Shown one piece after another: positions 1 to 6,244 of a stretch of DNA of 7,489 nucleotides; position 1 is the first letter of the stretch; each line of letters opens with the position of its first letter. A model generated the notes under the pieces. That model did not search any database and was not told the origin of the DNA. It saw only the letters and a list, made by a program, of their open reading frames with translations. Source of the DNA: an uncultured bacterium (GTDB lineage: Bacteria > Actinomycetota > Coriobacteriia > Coriobacteriales > Coriobacteriaceae); NCBI GenBank assembly GCA_905214895.1, contig CAJMNP010000038.1, positions 1 through 7,489 on the forward strand. The letters are read 5' to 3'. Both the position numbers and the translations under genes were made by a program.

Positions 1-2
1 CC

Positions 3-83
3 GCCGTGCGCGTACGCACCGGCTGGGGCTCGACCCGCATCCTCGACATGCTCGTAGGAGAACAGCTGCCGAGAATTTGCTAG
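3..83 (+). CDS. 3' end of an unrecognised protein-coding gene (partial)
   Basis: The + strand frame starting at base 3 stays open for 26 codons and ends at TAG (81-83). The visible C-terminus contains VRTGWGSTRILDMLVGEQLP and ends RIC. It reads like a folded protein end (mixed charged, hydrophobic and Gly residues) rather than antisense composition, and the strong hairpin ~90 bp downstream suits a transcript ending here. The other two + frames in this stretch are less protein-like. I do not recognise the family from so short a piece. The gene converges on the large surface-protein gene, so nothing about a shared function can be concluded. Confidence 0.5.
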   Translation, partial: AVRVRTGWGSTRILDMLVGEQLPRIC

Positions 84-172
84 CGGCTGCTCTGCAAGCT
101 GCTCAGCATCCGGCCACAATCGGCCCGCCCATTTTCACTGGGACGTTGGCCCACTCAAACCGCGAGGAGATG

Positions 173-213
173 GAAGGGCCCTCCTGCCGAGCTGATCGGC
201 AGGAGGGCCCTTC
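173..213. terminator. Perfect 18-bp hairpin between convergent genes, probable bidirectional terminator
   Basis: Bases 173-190 (GAAGGGCCCTCCTGCCGA) are exactly complementary to 196-213, with a 5-nt loop at 191-195. On the + strand the right arm is followed by GCTTTGC, a weak T-tract; on the - strand no T-run follows. It lies ~90 bp after the + strand stop at 83 and ~52 bp past the stop of the surface-protein gene. That position between two converging genes supports transcription termination for one or both. The lack of a good U-tract leaves open that it mainly blocks 3' exonuclease decay. Confidence 0.75.
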
Positions 214-264
214 GCTTTGCAAGGCCATACTCCTTGCAGTATTTACCTGGTAGGCAGAGGGTCG

Positions 265-3200
265 CTACGCCGCGCGGCGCTTGGTGTAGACAAACCAGCC
301 GCCGACGGCCGCGATACCGACGATGCCCACGGCAACACCGGCGATGGCAAAGCCGTTCGAGCCCGTGTCCGCAGCCTTGTTGGCAGCATCGGCGCTCAAC
401 GCGGCGGTCTTGCCGGACGTGCCCGACTTTTTGCCGCTCTTGTCTGTCTTGCCGGCGACGGAAGACTCCATCGAATCCTTCTTGCCGGATTCAGCCTCGA
501 CTTTGGTATCGCCGGTGGCCTTGGCGGCCACAGGAGCCATCACGGCCGCAAAACCGCCGGTTCCGTTGCCTGCACCGCTGTCCGACCCGGTACCCGGCGT
601 CAGAACGCCCGGCGCCACCGTGGGCTTCTGCGGGTCGTTGCTGCTCGAGCCCTTGCCCGCCATCACGGCCGTCTTCCAGGCAATCGTCTCTCCCGAGGAG
701 ACACGATACGTCGTGAGCGCGCGGAGCGTTTGCTCGGTCGCCATGGCGTTGGCCGCGCCGCCCTTGCTGTGCGCATAGCCGTTGCCGCCGTCCACGCGGT
801 ACAGGTCCAGCGCACACACCACGTTGGTCGCGGCATTTGCAAACCCGTTGACGGGGTTGGCCGGGTCACGGTCGAGCGAAAGCAGTGCGAGGATCACCTG
901 GGCATTGGCCTCGGCAGAACCGAAGTCACAGGTACCGGCGTTCATCTTGCCCTTGAGGTAGGAGAGGCCGTTCTCGATGGCAGCATCGACCTTGGTGTCG
1001 CCCGCATAGGGCGCCACGGCCTGGATCGCCATAGCCGTCAGGTCCACGTCGCCCAGTCGCGTACCTTCCACAGCGTCGTCGCTGCCGAGGAGCTCACAGA
1101 CGGCGTCCACGAGGCTCGCGCGCGTCCAGGCGGAACCGGCGGGCGCATCCGAGCCGCTCGCATTGAGCGCCATCAGTGCGAAGATCTTCTCGTTGGCGCG
1201 CGTCATATCGGTGCGGCCGCAGATGAGCTCGACCAGGTTGACGCCGTCATAGTCGGTGATGTCCTCGCCGATGGCGGAGAGAGCAAGCGCCACACGCTCG
1301 GTCTCAGTCAGAGCGCAGGTCGCACTCCCCCACTCGGCCTTGTGCTCGGCCAGCGAGGCGCGGTAGTTATCGAGCAGTTTGGAATCGATCTTGCGGCCCG
1401 CCTTGGCAAAGTCGTAGATCTCCCACTCGTCGCCATACTGGAAGGCGTCGGAGCTGCGGCGCGCGTCGATGAACGCAGCGGCAGCATCGATGCCCGCCGA
1501 GGCGGACTCACTCGTGGCGGGGCTCGCGGCCACACCGGCCACGGTGATGGTAAGCGTCACGGGCTCGGCACCGGCAGTCGTGTCCACCGGCGTACCTGTC
1601 GCGATCACCGTGCCGGCCGAAAGCGCCGTCACCGTGTAGTCACTCGAGGCCACGTACAGGCCGTCATCGGGAGCGCCGTCAACGTGCTTCCAGGCGCCCT
1701 TCTCGTTGCGGTCGATGCCCACGATACCCGAGGCGTCCTTGCCGTCGAGTGTCTTGAACGTCCAGGTGAGGCCGGGTTCGGTCACGCTCCAGCCGTCCGC
1801 GTCGTTCTTGCCGGTAAAGGCCAGGTCGAGCTTTTGCGCCGAGCCGGCCTTGAGGTAGAGGCTGTCCGTGCCGGCCGTCACGCTCGCAAGCGGATTTTGG
1901 TAAGCATAAGTCACGTCGCACGACGCGCTGATGACCTTGCCATCGGCGTCCGTGTCGGGCAGCGTCGCGGTAAACGTGGTGGTGCCAGCCTTGTACGCCG
2001 TGTAGCCGATCTCGCCCGCGGTGGTGTAGGCCGCCACGGCAGGATCGCTGCTCGTCACGGTAAAGTTGTCGCGGTTGGTGGCGTTGTCGGGCGCCACCAC
2101 CGGGCGTGCGTGATCGGTCAAAAACGCGCCGCGCTCGGAGAGTGGGCTGCGGCCCTGCAGGTAGACGGTGGCGCCGTCCTCGTTATAGCCCATCGAGATG
2201 GACGTGGCGGCCACGGCTTCGGACGTCAGCGTCACGCTCTTGGAGCCGGCGCCCGCAGATGCGGCGTCGCGCGGGGTAACGGTAATCGTGGCACTGCCGG
2301 CATGCTTGAAGTAAAAGCAGGCCGAGTAGTCGTTGCTGTAGATGGTCGTAGGATCGCTCGAGGCAAAGTGGAAGCGGCTGAACGAGACGGGCACGTACTC
2401 GCCCTTATCGGCATCAACGTAATGCACGCGAATCTCGAGGTTGCGCACCTCGGAGCCCTGGACGGTAGCCGTACCATCGGTCACGTTGCTCACGGTGCCG
2501 TCGGAGGCACGATACCACAGCTCAAAGTCGTCGAACTGCTTGGCTTTGGCCTTGATCTTGATGGTAGCCACGGTCTGCTCGGAGCCATCGGCCTTGCGCT
2601 CGGCGGCGGTCACCGTGCCGGTAGCGTTGTCGTAGACGTAGAGCTCTCCCGTGGACTCGTTGATGCCGATGTTGCCGCGGTTGGCGTCATCGGTGCCCCA
2701 GGTGATGGTGCTCGTGGCCGGGACGCCCTTAAGTGCAAAGACGCCAAGTTTGCGGTAGGCGTCCACAGCATCAGGCGAAACCTCGAGCATATGGCCGGCA
2801 ACCGTCTGGCTGGTGCCGTCGTTGGCCGTGAAGCTCACGGTGTAGGCGTCGTCGGGCGTGGTGTCCTCGGGCGCCTGGTAGCTGTTGCCCGAGCCAAAGA
2901 CCGGCGTGCCATTTTTATCGATACCCCAGCTGCTGCCGTTGGCGCCGCAGTTGGCGTTGATAAGATCGGCGAAGGCATCGGTGGCCATGTCGGCGGGGTC
3001 GACGGCATAGGAGTTGACGAATGCCGAGGCGGGAGCGTCCATCTTGTTGGTGAGGAATGCGCCCCAGTAGGTGTTGACGAGCTGGCCCGCGCTATAGGTC
3101 GCGAACAGCGCGCCCGCTGTGCCCTCGGAGGTCGACACGCAGTTGGACACGATGCCGCCGTCGAGCGTACGCGCAAAGCCCGCAACGCCCTTGCCGGTCA

Positions 3201-4785
3201 CACTCGTGGAGCAGTTGAGCACGGCACCCTGAACCTTGTTGCCCAGGGGGCCGAACGCCTTACCGTCCGTCGCCTGCTTGAGTTCACCGGAAAACGAGAT
3301 GTTCTGCACCACGCCCGTGGAGGCAACGCCGTCCATGAGCGACTTCACGCCACCGCCGTTGGCGAAGGTGATGGTGTGGCCCTGGCCGTCGAGCGTGCCC
3401 GCGAGCATGCCCATGGGGGCAAAGAACCAGCTGTCATCGATGGTGATGTCGTTGTCGAGAACGTAGTAGGCGTCGGCGTCGGCGGGCTTGAACTTGTTTT
3501 CGAGGTCGCTCTGCGAGCTCAGGCGCACTACGTTCTGCGGCCGAGCCACGGGCTCGGTGGGCTTGGGCTTCTCGAGTGCGGCAATGGCATCGGTAAGCGT
3601 CTTGGTTGCAGCGTTGACCTCGGCCTGCTTGGCGTCATCGTTTGCGTAGACGTCTTGAGCGCTCACAAGGGCCTCGGCGAGCTTCGACCAGCTCTCGGCC
3701 GTGTAGTCGTTCTCGACCTTGGCGCTGGCATCGTCAATCGCGGCCTTGAGGGCATCCTTGTTCACAACGACCGCAGCGCCGCCCGAGATCAGTACGGGCA
3801 AACCGCCCTGCGCAGACCAGATAAAGCCGGTGGCAGGGGCATCGGTGCTGAGCTTATCGACCGAGGCCTGGGTCTTGAGCTCGCCGGTTGAGATTTTGCT
3901 GCCGAAGGAAGCATCAACCTTGTAGCCGCACGCCTGATCGCCCGCAGTGAACAGATTGTTGGCCACGGTGCCAGACTTATACCAGGCAACGAGGCCGTAG
4001 CCGCCAAGGGGCATGCCGCTGAGGCTGCCGGCGTAATACGAGTTGAGCACCGAACCGCCATCGAGCGTGCCTACGAGACCGGCAGCGTCAGCGAAAGTCC
4101 AATTGTCGTCAGAGGGGCTTGCCGTCGACCAGCACATTTGCACGGTACCCGAGCATGTGGTGGCGATAGGACCGTCGGTGCCAGAAATCGACATCGAACC
4201 CGTCACGCCCAGATTCTGCACTGTACCGGTCACACTCTTCGCCAACGCCTTGCCGTTGAGCACGATGCTATGGCCCTGGCCATCGAGCGTACCGGCCACG
4301 GTCTCGATCTGTTGGTCAGCCTCAAGGCTGATATTCGCCGCGAGCTTCACGACAACCCCGGCCTCGATGGTGGTGGGCAGCTCATCGGCAGAAGAGACCA
4401 TCACCGTCTCGCCGGCCTTGGCGACACGCACGTCACGTGCCTGCTGAACATCGGCGTCGTCATCGTCGACGTTCACCGCGGCGGCGTTCTGCCCGTCCGC
4501 ACTCAGCATGGCGGAAAGCCCCTCATCGGCAGACGGAGCAACGTCGGATCTTGCCTCGTCCGCCGACGCCTCGGCGCCTTCAGCACCCGTCTGCTCGTCC
4601 GCAGTGAAACTCGACTCGTCGGCATTCTCGGCAGCATCCGCCTGCTGCGAGGCCTGGGCCTGCGCCTGCACAGCGATCTCTGCCACGCCCTCGGCAAATG
4701 CTGACGTACCCGGCATCGACCAGACGAGTAGCACCGAGAAAGCAGCGGCTCCCAGGCGCTTGAGCATAATGTTGTTTCGCGTCAC
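265..4785 (-). CDS. Large secreted, surface-anchored multidomain protein with a transcobalamin-like alpha/alpha-toroid domain
   Basis: The start is GTG at 4783-4785, chosen because AAGGAG sits 5 nt upstream and a signal peptide follows; upstream in-frame codons fall in the riboswitch leader. The product has 1506 residues. Residues 1-31 are a signal peptide with a likely cut after AFA. Residues 32-125 are Ala/Glu/Asp-rich. Residues ~136-335 and ~418-632 are related GLUG-like beta-solenoid modules, each with GTLDGQGH, around a FIVAR-like helical module (~343-405). Residues ~645-1083 look like about four Ig-like beta domains. Residues ~1097-1370 are an alpha/alpha toroid (prenyltransferase/terpene-cyclase fold) with DLTAMAIQAVAPY, NAQVILALLSLDRDP and MATEQTLRALTTY, the pattern of the helical domain of transcobalamin and intrinsic factor. 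A Ser/Gly/Lys linker leads to AADTG (1471-1475), a hydrophobic segment and TKRRAA. The cobalamin riboswitch upstream suggests a surface corrinoid-binding or scavenging role (inference). No DUF4430-type beta domain, the usual partner, is visible. Adhesion is the main alternative. Confidence 0.88.
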   Translation of the reverse strand: MTRNNIMLKRLGAAAFSVLLVWSMPGTSAFAEGVAEIAVQAQAQASQQADAAENADESSFTADEQTGAEGAEASADEARSDVAPSADEGLSAMLSADGQNAAAVNVDDDDADVQQARDVRVAKAGETVMVSSADELPTTIEAGVVVKLAANISLEADQQIETVAGTLDGQGHSIVLNGKALAKSVTGTVQNLGVTGSMSISGTDGPIATTCSGTVQMCWSTASPSDDNWTFADAAGLVGTLDGGSVLNSYYAGSLSGMPLGGYGLVAWYKSGTVANNLFTAGDQACGYKVDASFGSKISTGELKTQASVDKLSTDAPATGFIWSAQGGLPVLISGGAAVVVNKDALKAAIDDASAKVENDYTAESWSKLAEALVSAQDVYANDDAKQAEVNAATKTLTDAIAALEKPKPTEPVARPQNVVRLSSQSDLENKFKPADADAYYVLDNDITIDDSWFFAPMGMLAGTLDGQGHTITFANGGGVKSLMDGVASTGVVQNISFSGELKQATDGKAFGPLGNKVQGAVLNCSTSVTGKGVAGFARTLDGGIVSNCVSTSEGTAGALFATYSAGQLVNTYWGAFLTNKMDAPASAFVNSYAVDPADMATDAFADLINANCGANGSSWGIDKNGTPVFGSGNSYQAPEDTTPDDAYTVSFTANDGTSQTVAGHMLEVSPDAVDAYRKLGVFALKGVPATSTITWGTDDANRGNIGINESTGELYVYDNATGTVTAAERKADGSEQTVATIKIKAKAKQFDDFELWYRASDGTVSNVTDGTATVQGSEVRNLEIRVHYVDADKGEYVPVSFSRFHFASSDPTTIYSNDYSACFYFKHAGSATITVTPRDAASAGAGSKSVTLTSEAVAATSISMGYNEDGATVYLQGRSPLSERGAFLTDHARPVVAPDNATNRDNFTVTSSDPAVAAYTTAGEIGYTAYKAGTTTFTATLPDTDADGKVISASCDVTYAYQNPLASVTAGTDSLYLKAGSAQKLDLAFTGKNDADGWSVTEPGLTWTFKTLDGKDASGIVGIDRNEKGAWKHVDGAPDDGLYVASSDYTVTALSAGTVIATGTPVDTTAGAEPVTLTITVAGVAASPATSESASAGIDAAAAFIDARRSSDAFQYGDEWEIYDFAKAGRKIDSKLLDNYRASLAEHKAEWGSATCALTETERVALALSAIGEDITDYDGVNLVELICGRTDMTRANEKIFALMALNASGSDAPAGSAWTRASLVDAVCELLGSDDAVEGTRLGDVDLTAMAIQAVAPYAGDTKVDAAIENGLSYLKGKMNAGTCDFGSAEANAQVILALLSLDRDPANPVNGFANAATNVVCALDLYRVDGGNGYAHSKGGAANAMATEQTLRALTTYRVSSGETIAWKTAVMAGKGSSSNDPQKPTVAPGVLTPGTGSDSGAGNGTGGFAAVMAPVAAKATGDTKVEAESGKKDSMESSVAGKTDKSGKKSGTSGKTAALSADAANKAADTGSNGFAIAGVAVGIVGIAAVGGWFVYTKRRAA

Positions 4786-4796
4786 CCGTTCTCCTT
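4783..4796 (-). promoter_or_regulatory. Ribosome binding site and GTG start of the surface-protein gene
   Basis: On the - strand AAGGAG (4796-4791) is followed by AACGG and then GTG (4785-4783). The alternative ATG six codons later (MLKRLG...) lies 23 nt from this Shine-Dalgarno sequence, so GTG is preferred. The same purine run is one arm of the possible sequestering helix at 4793-4833, so this site would be the target of translational control by the riboswitch. Confidence 0.8.
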
Positions 4797-4833
4797 CTTT
4801 CGCGAACTTGCAATAGAGCCGTGGCGAAGAAGG
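4793..4833 (-). promoter_or_regulatory. Possible RBS-sequestering helix (riboswitch expression platform)
   Basis: On the - strand CCTTCTTCGC (4833-4824) is complementary to GCGAAAGAAGG (4803-4793), giving 10 bp with one bulged A and a loop of about 20 nt. The 3' arm covers most of the Shine-Dalgarno sequence. Just upstream, GGGGCA (4851-4846) can pair with TGCCCC (4840-4835). No U-tract follows either helix, so control at translation initiation is more likely than transcription termination. The pairing is visible; which state cobalamin favours is inferred from the usual repressive action of these riboswitches. Confidence 0.55.
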
Positions 4834-4959
4834 CGGGGCAGGCGATGCCCCGGCAGCACAAAGGCGCACGTCAGCCACCCTATCGGCAGCAAAACGTACG
4901 CTCAGCAGCACCCCTTGTAGACCGGAATCCAGCGGCAAACAGAGAGGCCCTCGGTTTCG

Positions 4960-5077
4960 AGAAGAGCGCGGGCAGGTAATCTGGCTCGCGGGCGCGCCCG
5001 CACACAGTAACCGCCTTGCTCGGGATTCTCACCCGATTCCCCTTTATGCGCTCGCGCGCACCCGTGCTCCGGCTTCT
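4960..5077 (-). ncRNA. Cobalamin (B12) riboswitch aptamer
   Basis: Read on the - strand, the leader has the conserved blocks of the cobalamin riboswitch family in order: GGGUGCGCGCGAGCGC, then AAAGGGGAA, GGUGAGAAUCCC (5033-5022), GGCGGUUACUGU, a self-complementary GC-rich hairpin (5001-4988), and a B12 box AGCCAGATTACCTGCC (4986-4971), close to the classical AGCCAGGAGACCTGCC. AGAAG (5077-5073) can pair with CTTCT (4964-4960) to close a P1-like helix. The segment between ACUGU and the B12 box is short, so the large peripheral helices of the classical adenosylcobalamin type are missing; this points to a compact class, but ligand preference (adenosyl-, methyl- or aquocobalamin) cannot be told by eye. 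It lies in the 5' leader of the surface-protein gene and should switch it off when cobalamin is plentiful. Confidence 0.93.
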
Positions 5078-5093
5078 ATTTTTTAACGGAGGA

Positions 5094-5123
5094 AGTGTAC
5101 GTTACCGCAGGTAAATCGGTCAA
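5094..5123 (-). promoter_or_regulatory. Sigma-70-type promoter of the riboswitch/surface-protein transcript
   Basis: On the - strand TTGACC (5123-5118) and TACACT (5099-5094) are separated by 18 bp. Transcription would start near 5087, about 10 nt before the aptamer, as expected for a riboswitch leader. The spacer contains the inverted repeat TTACC-GCA-GGTAA (5102-5114), a possible operator placed to block RNA polymerase. The -35 matches the consensus at five of six positions and the -10 at four of six. Confidence 0.65.
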
Positions 5124-5144
5124 TGCACTACACAAAAACCGCCA

Positions 5145-5170
5145 TATCCGAGCCATATGGCTCCCGGATA
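5145..5170. promoter_or_regulatory. Long dyad symmetry in the divergent promoter region, candidate operator
   Basis: GAGCCATATGGCTC (5150-5163) is a perfect 14-bp palindrome. Its arms extend outward as TATCCG (5145-5150) and CGGATA (5165-5170), with a 2-base offset, so each half is 12 bp. It lies 22 bp upstream of the -35 of the surface-protein promoter and ~170 bp upstream of the phosphatase start. A further 10-bp palindrome, GCCTATAGGC, follows at 5174-5183. The symmetry is seen directly; regulator binding is inferred. Confidence 0.45.
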
Positions 5171-5294
5171 ACCGCCTATAGGCAACCTCTATCGCCACCA
5201 GGCCGCTGACGAACCAAACCCGCCCACAAGATTGAGCGGCCCGAATGCCCCGCGGGACTTTTGACCCGCCCATTCCCGGCTGGGCGGCACGCGC

Positions 5295-5300
5295 TATTAT
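5295..5300 (+). promoter_or_regulatory. Possible -10 element for the HAD phosphatase gene
   Basis: TATTAT lies 40 bp upstream of the phosphatase ATG in an otherwise GC-rich stretch. No convincing -35 is seen at 16-18 bp; TTGACC at 5261-5266 is 28 bp away, which is too far. A 7-bp inverted repeat (CCGCCCA 5266-5272 and TGGGCGG 5281-5287) lies where the -35 would be. This is a weak call. Confidence 0.3.
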
Positions 5301-5340
5301 GGTTGCCGTTTGCGTGAGCTATATAGATGGGAGCGTACCT

Positions 5341-6006
5341 ATGGCAGCTTTTTCCACCGTGATCTTTGACCTTGACGGCACCATCCTCAACACGCTCGAG
5401 GACCTGGCGGCCGCCGGCAACCACACCTGCGAGATGCACGGCTGGCCCACGTTTGCCGTGGACGAGTACCGCTACAAGGTGGGAAACGGCATGCTTAAGC
5501 TGGTCGAGCGCTTTATGCCCGCCGAGTACGCGGGCGACGGCCGTATGTTTGAGCAGACGCTTGCCGAGTTTAGGGCCTATTACGGCGAGCACAAGGAGGA
5601 CCACACCTCACCCTACGCCGGCACGATTGAGATGCTCGACCGTCTGCGCACAGCGGGCGTTCAGCTTGCCGTGCTCACCAACAAGGATCATATTTCGGCA
5701 GCCCCGCTTATCGAGAAATACTTTGGTTCCGAGCGCTTTGCGCTGGTGCAAGGCCGTGTCGATGCGTTTCCGCCTAAGCCCGAAGCGCCCGTCACGCTGC
5801 ACGTGATGAAGGAGCTGGGCACCAATCCGGCAACCACGCTCTATGTGGGCGATTCGAATGTCGATGTTCTGACCGGCCACAACGCCGGCCTTAAGAGCGC
5901 CGGCGTCAGCTGGGGCTTCCGCGGCCGCGCAGAGCTGGAGGCCGCCGGCGCCGACTACGTGGTGGACACCCAGGCAGAGCTCACGACGCTGATTCTGGGC
6001 GAGTAA
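5341..6006 (+). CDS. HAD-superfamily hydrolase, phosphoglycolate phosphatase-like
   Basis: The ATG at 5341 is preferred because GGGAG lies 8 nt upstream and the HAD core starts at once; the longer frame from 5245 adds residues with no family character. The product has 221 residues, normal for the family. Motif I is FDLDGT (nucleophile D10, acid/base D12), motif II is VLTNK with T113, the motif III Lys is K146 in PPKPEAP, and motif IV is VGDSNVD with D171 and D175. The helical insert between motifs I and II (~17-90) is the C1 cap of subfamily IA. The closest relatives are Gph-type phosphatases, which remove phosphate from 2-phosphoglycolate; PpaX-like pyrophosphatase or another small phosphate ester phosphatase is possible, since the cap decides specificity. 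It is a cytosolic Mg-dependent enzyme by family, transcribed alone and divergently from the riboswitch gene. No residue is missing. Confidence 0.9.
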   Translation: MAAFSTVIFDLDGTILNTLEDLAAAGNHTCEMHGWPTFAVDEYRYKVGNGMLKLVERFMPAEYAGDGRMFEQTLAEFRAYYGEHKEDHTSPYAGTIEMLDRLRTAGVQLAVLTNKDHISAAPLIEKYFGSERFALVQGRVDAFPPKPEAPVTLHVMKELGTNPATTLYVGDSNVDVLTGHNAGLKSAGVSWGFRGRAELEAAGADYVVDTQAELTTLILGE

Positions 6007-6009
6007 CGA

Positions 6010-6029
6010 AGCCGCCGCTCAACGCGGCT
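6010..6029 (+). terminator. Weak hairpin just after the phosphatase stop
   Basis: AGCCGC (6010-6015) pairs with GCGGCT (6024-6029) across an 8-nt loop, starting 4 bases after the TAA. It is followed by GCGACAATTCTTC rather than a T-run, so it is at best a weak intrinsic terminator. The repeat-rich gap beyond may finish termination. Confidence 0.35.
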
Positions 6030-6045
6030 GCGACAATTCTTCTGC

Positions 6046-6218
6046 GCGGAAAGCGCGTCCCGTTTTGGAGCTCTGGAATGGGATGCGCTTTCCGTTTGGG
6101 GCCTGTTGGGGAAACGGCATCCCGTTTCAGAGCGATTTTCCGGGTCGCACTTTCCGCAACCCACCCCATCCGGAAACCGCAACCCACTATTCGGCCAAAA
6201 ATCGGGTCGCGCTTTCCC
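6046..6218. repeat. Array of six 15-bp motifs in alternating orientation, ~31-bp pitch
   Basis: A degenerate motif GGG(A/T)(T/C)GCGCTTTCC occurs at 6080-6094, 6142-6156 and 6204-6218 on the + strand and, inverted, at 6046-6062, 6110-6123 and 6171-6185. Centre-to-centre distances are about 29-33 bp, near three helical turns. The first pair can form a 14-bp hairpin with a single G-U wobble (6048-6061 with 6080-6093); later pairs have more mismatches. It resembles REP/BIME-type intergenic repeats. Short open frames crossing it are not credible genes. Confidence 0.7.
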
Positions 6219-6244
6219 GAGCATTCGATGCAGCGCTGGCGCAA

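Noticed and set aside
675..1497. The toroid domain as an active terpene cyclase or prenyltransferase
   Set aside because: No DxDD or related catalytic motif is visible, the protein is secreted, and the sequence pattern fits the non-enzymatic transcobalamin-like branch better.
217..3891. A 1224-codon open frame on the + strand opposite the surface-protein gene
   Set aside because: It is rich in Arg, Gly and His with no domain pattern, as expected for the antisense of a GC-rich gene coding an Ala/Asp/Thr-rich protein. The - strand frame has a signal peptide, RBS, riboswitch and recognisable domains.
4786..4938. N-terminal extension of the surface protein to an ATG at 4938
   Set aside because: It lacks an RBS, would place coding sequence ahead of the signal peptide, and overlaps the riboswitch expression platform. 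GTG at 4785 has a good Shine-Dalgarno sequence.
5261..5300. TTGACC with TATTAT as a promoter for the phosphatase
   Set aside because: The spacing is 28 bp, well beyond the 16-19 bp that sigma-70 promoters allow. Only the -10-like element is kept, at low confidence.
5245..5340. Upstream ATG extension of the HAD phosphatase
   Set aside because: The extra 32 residues show no family similarity and would span the probable promoter; the ATG at 5341 has an RBS and leads directly into the HAD core.
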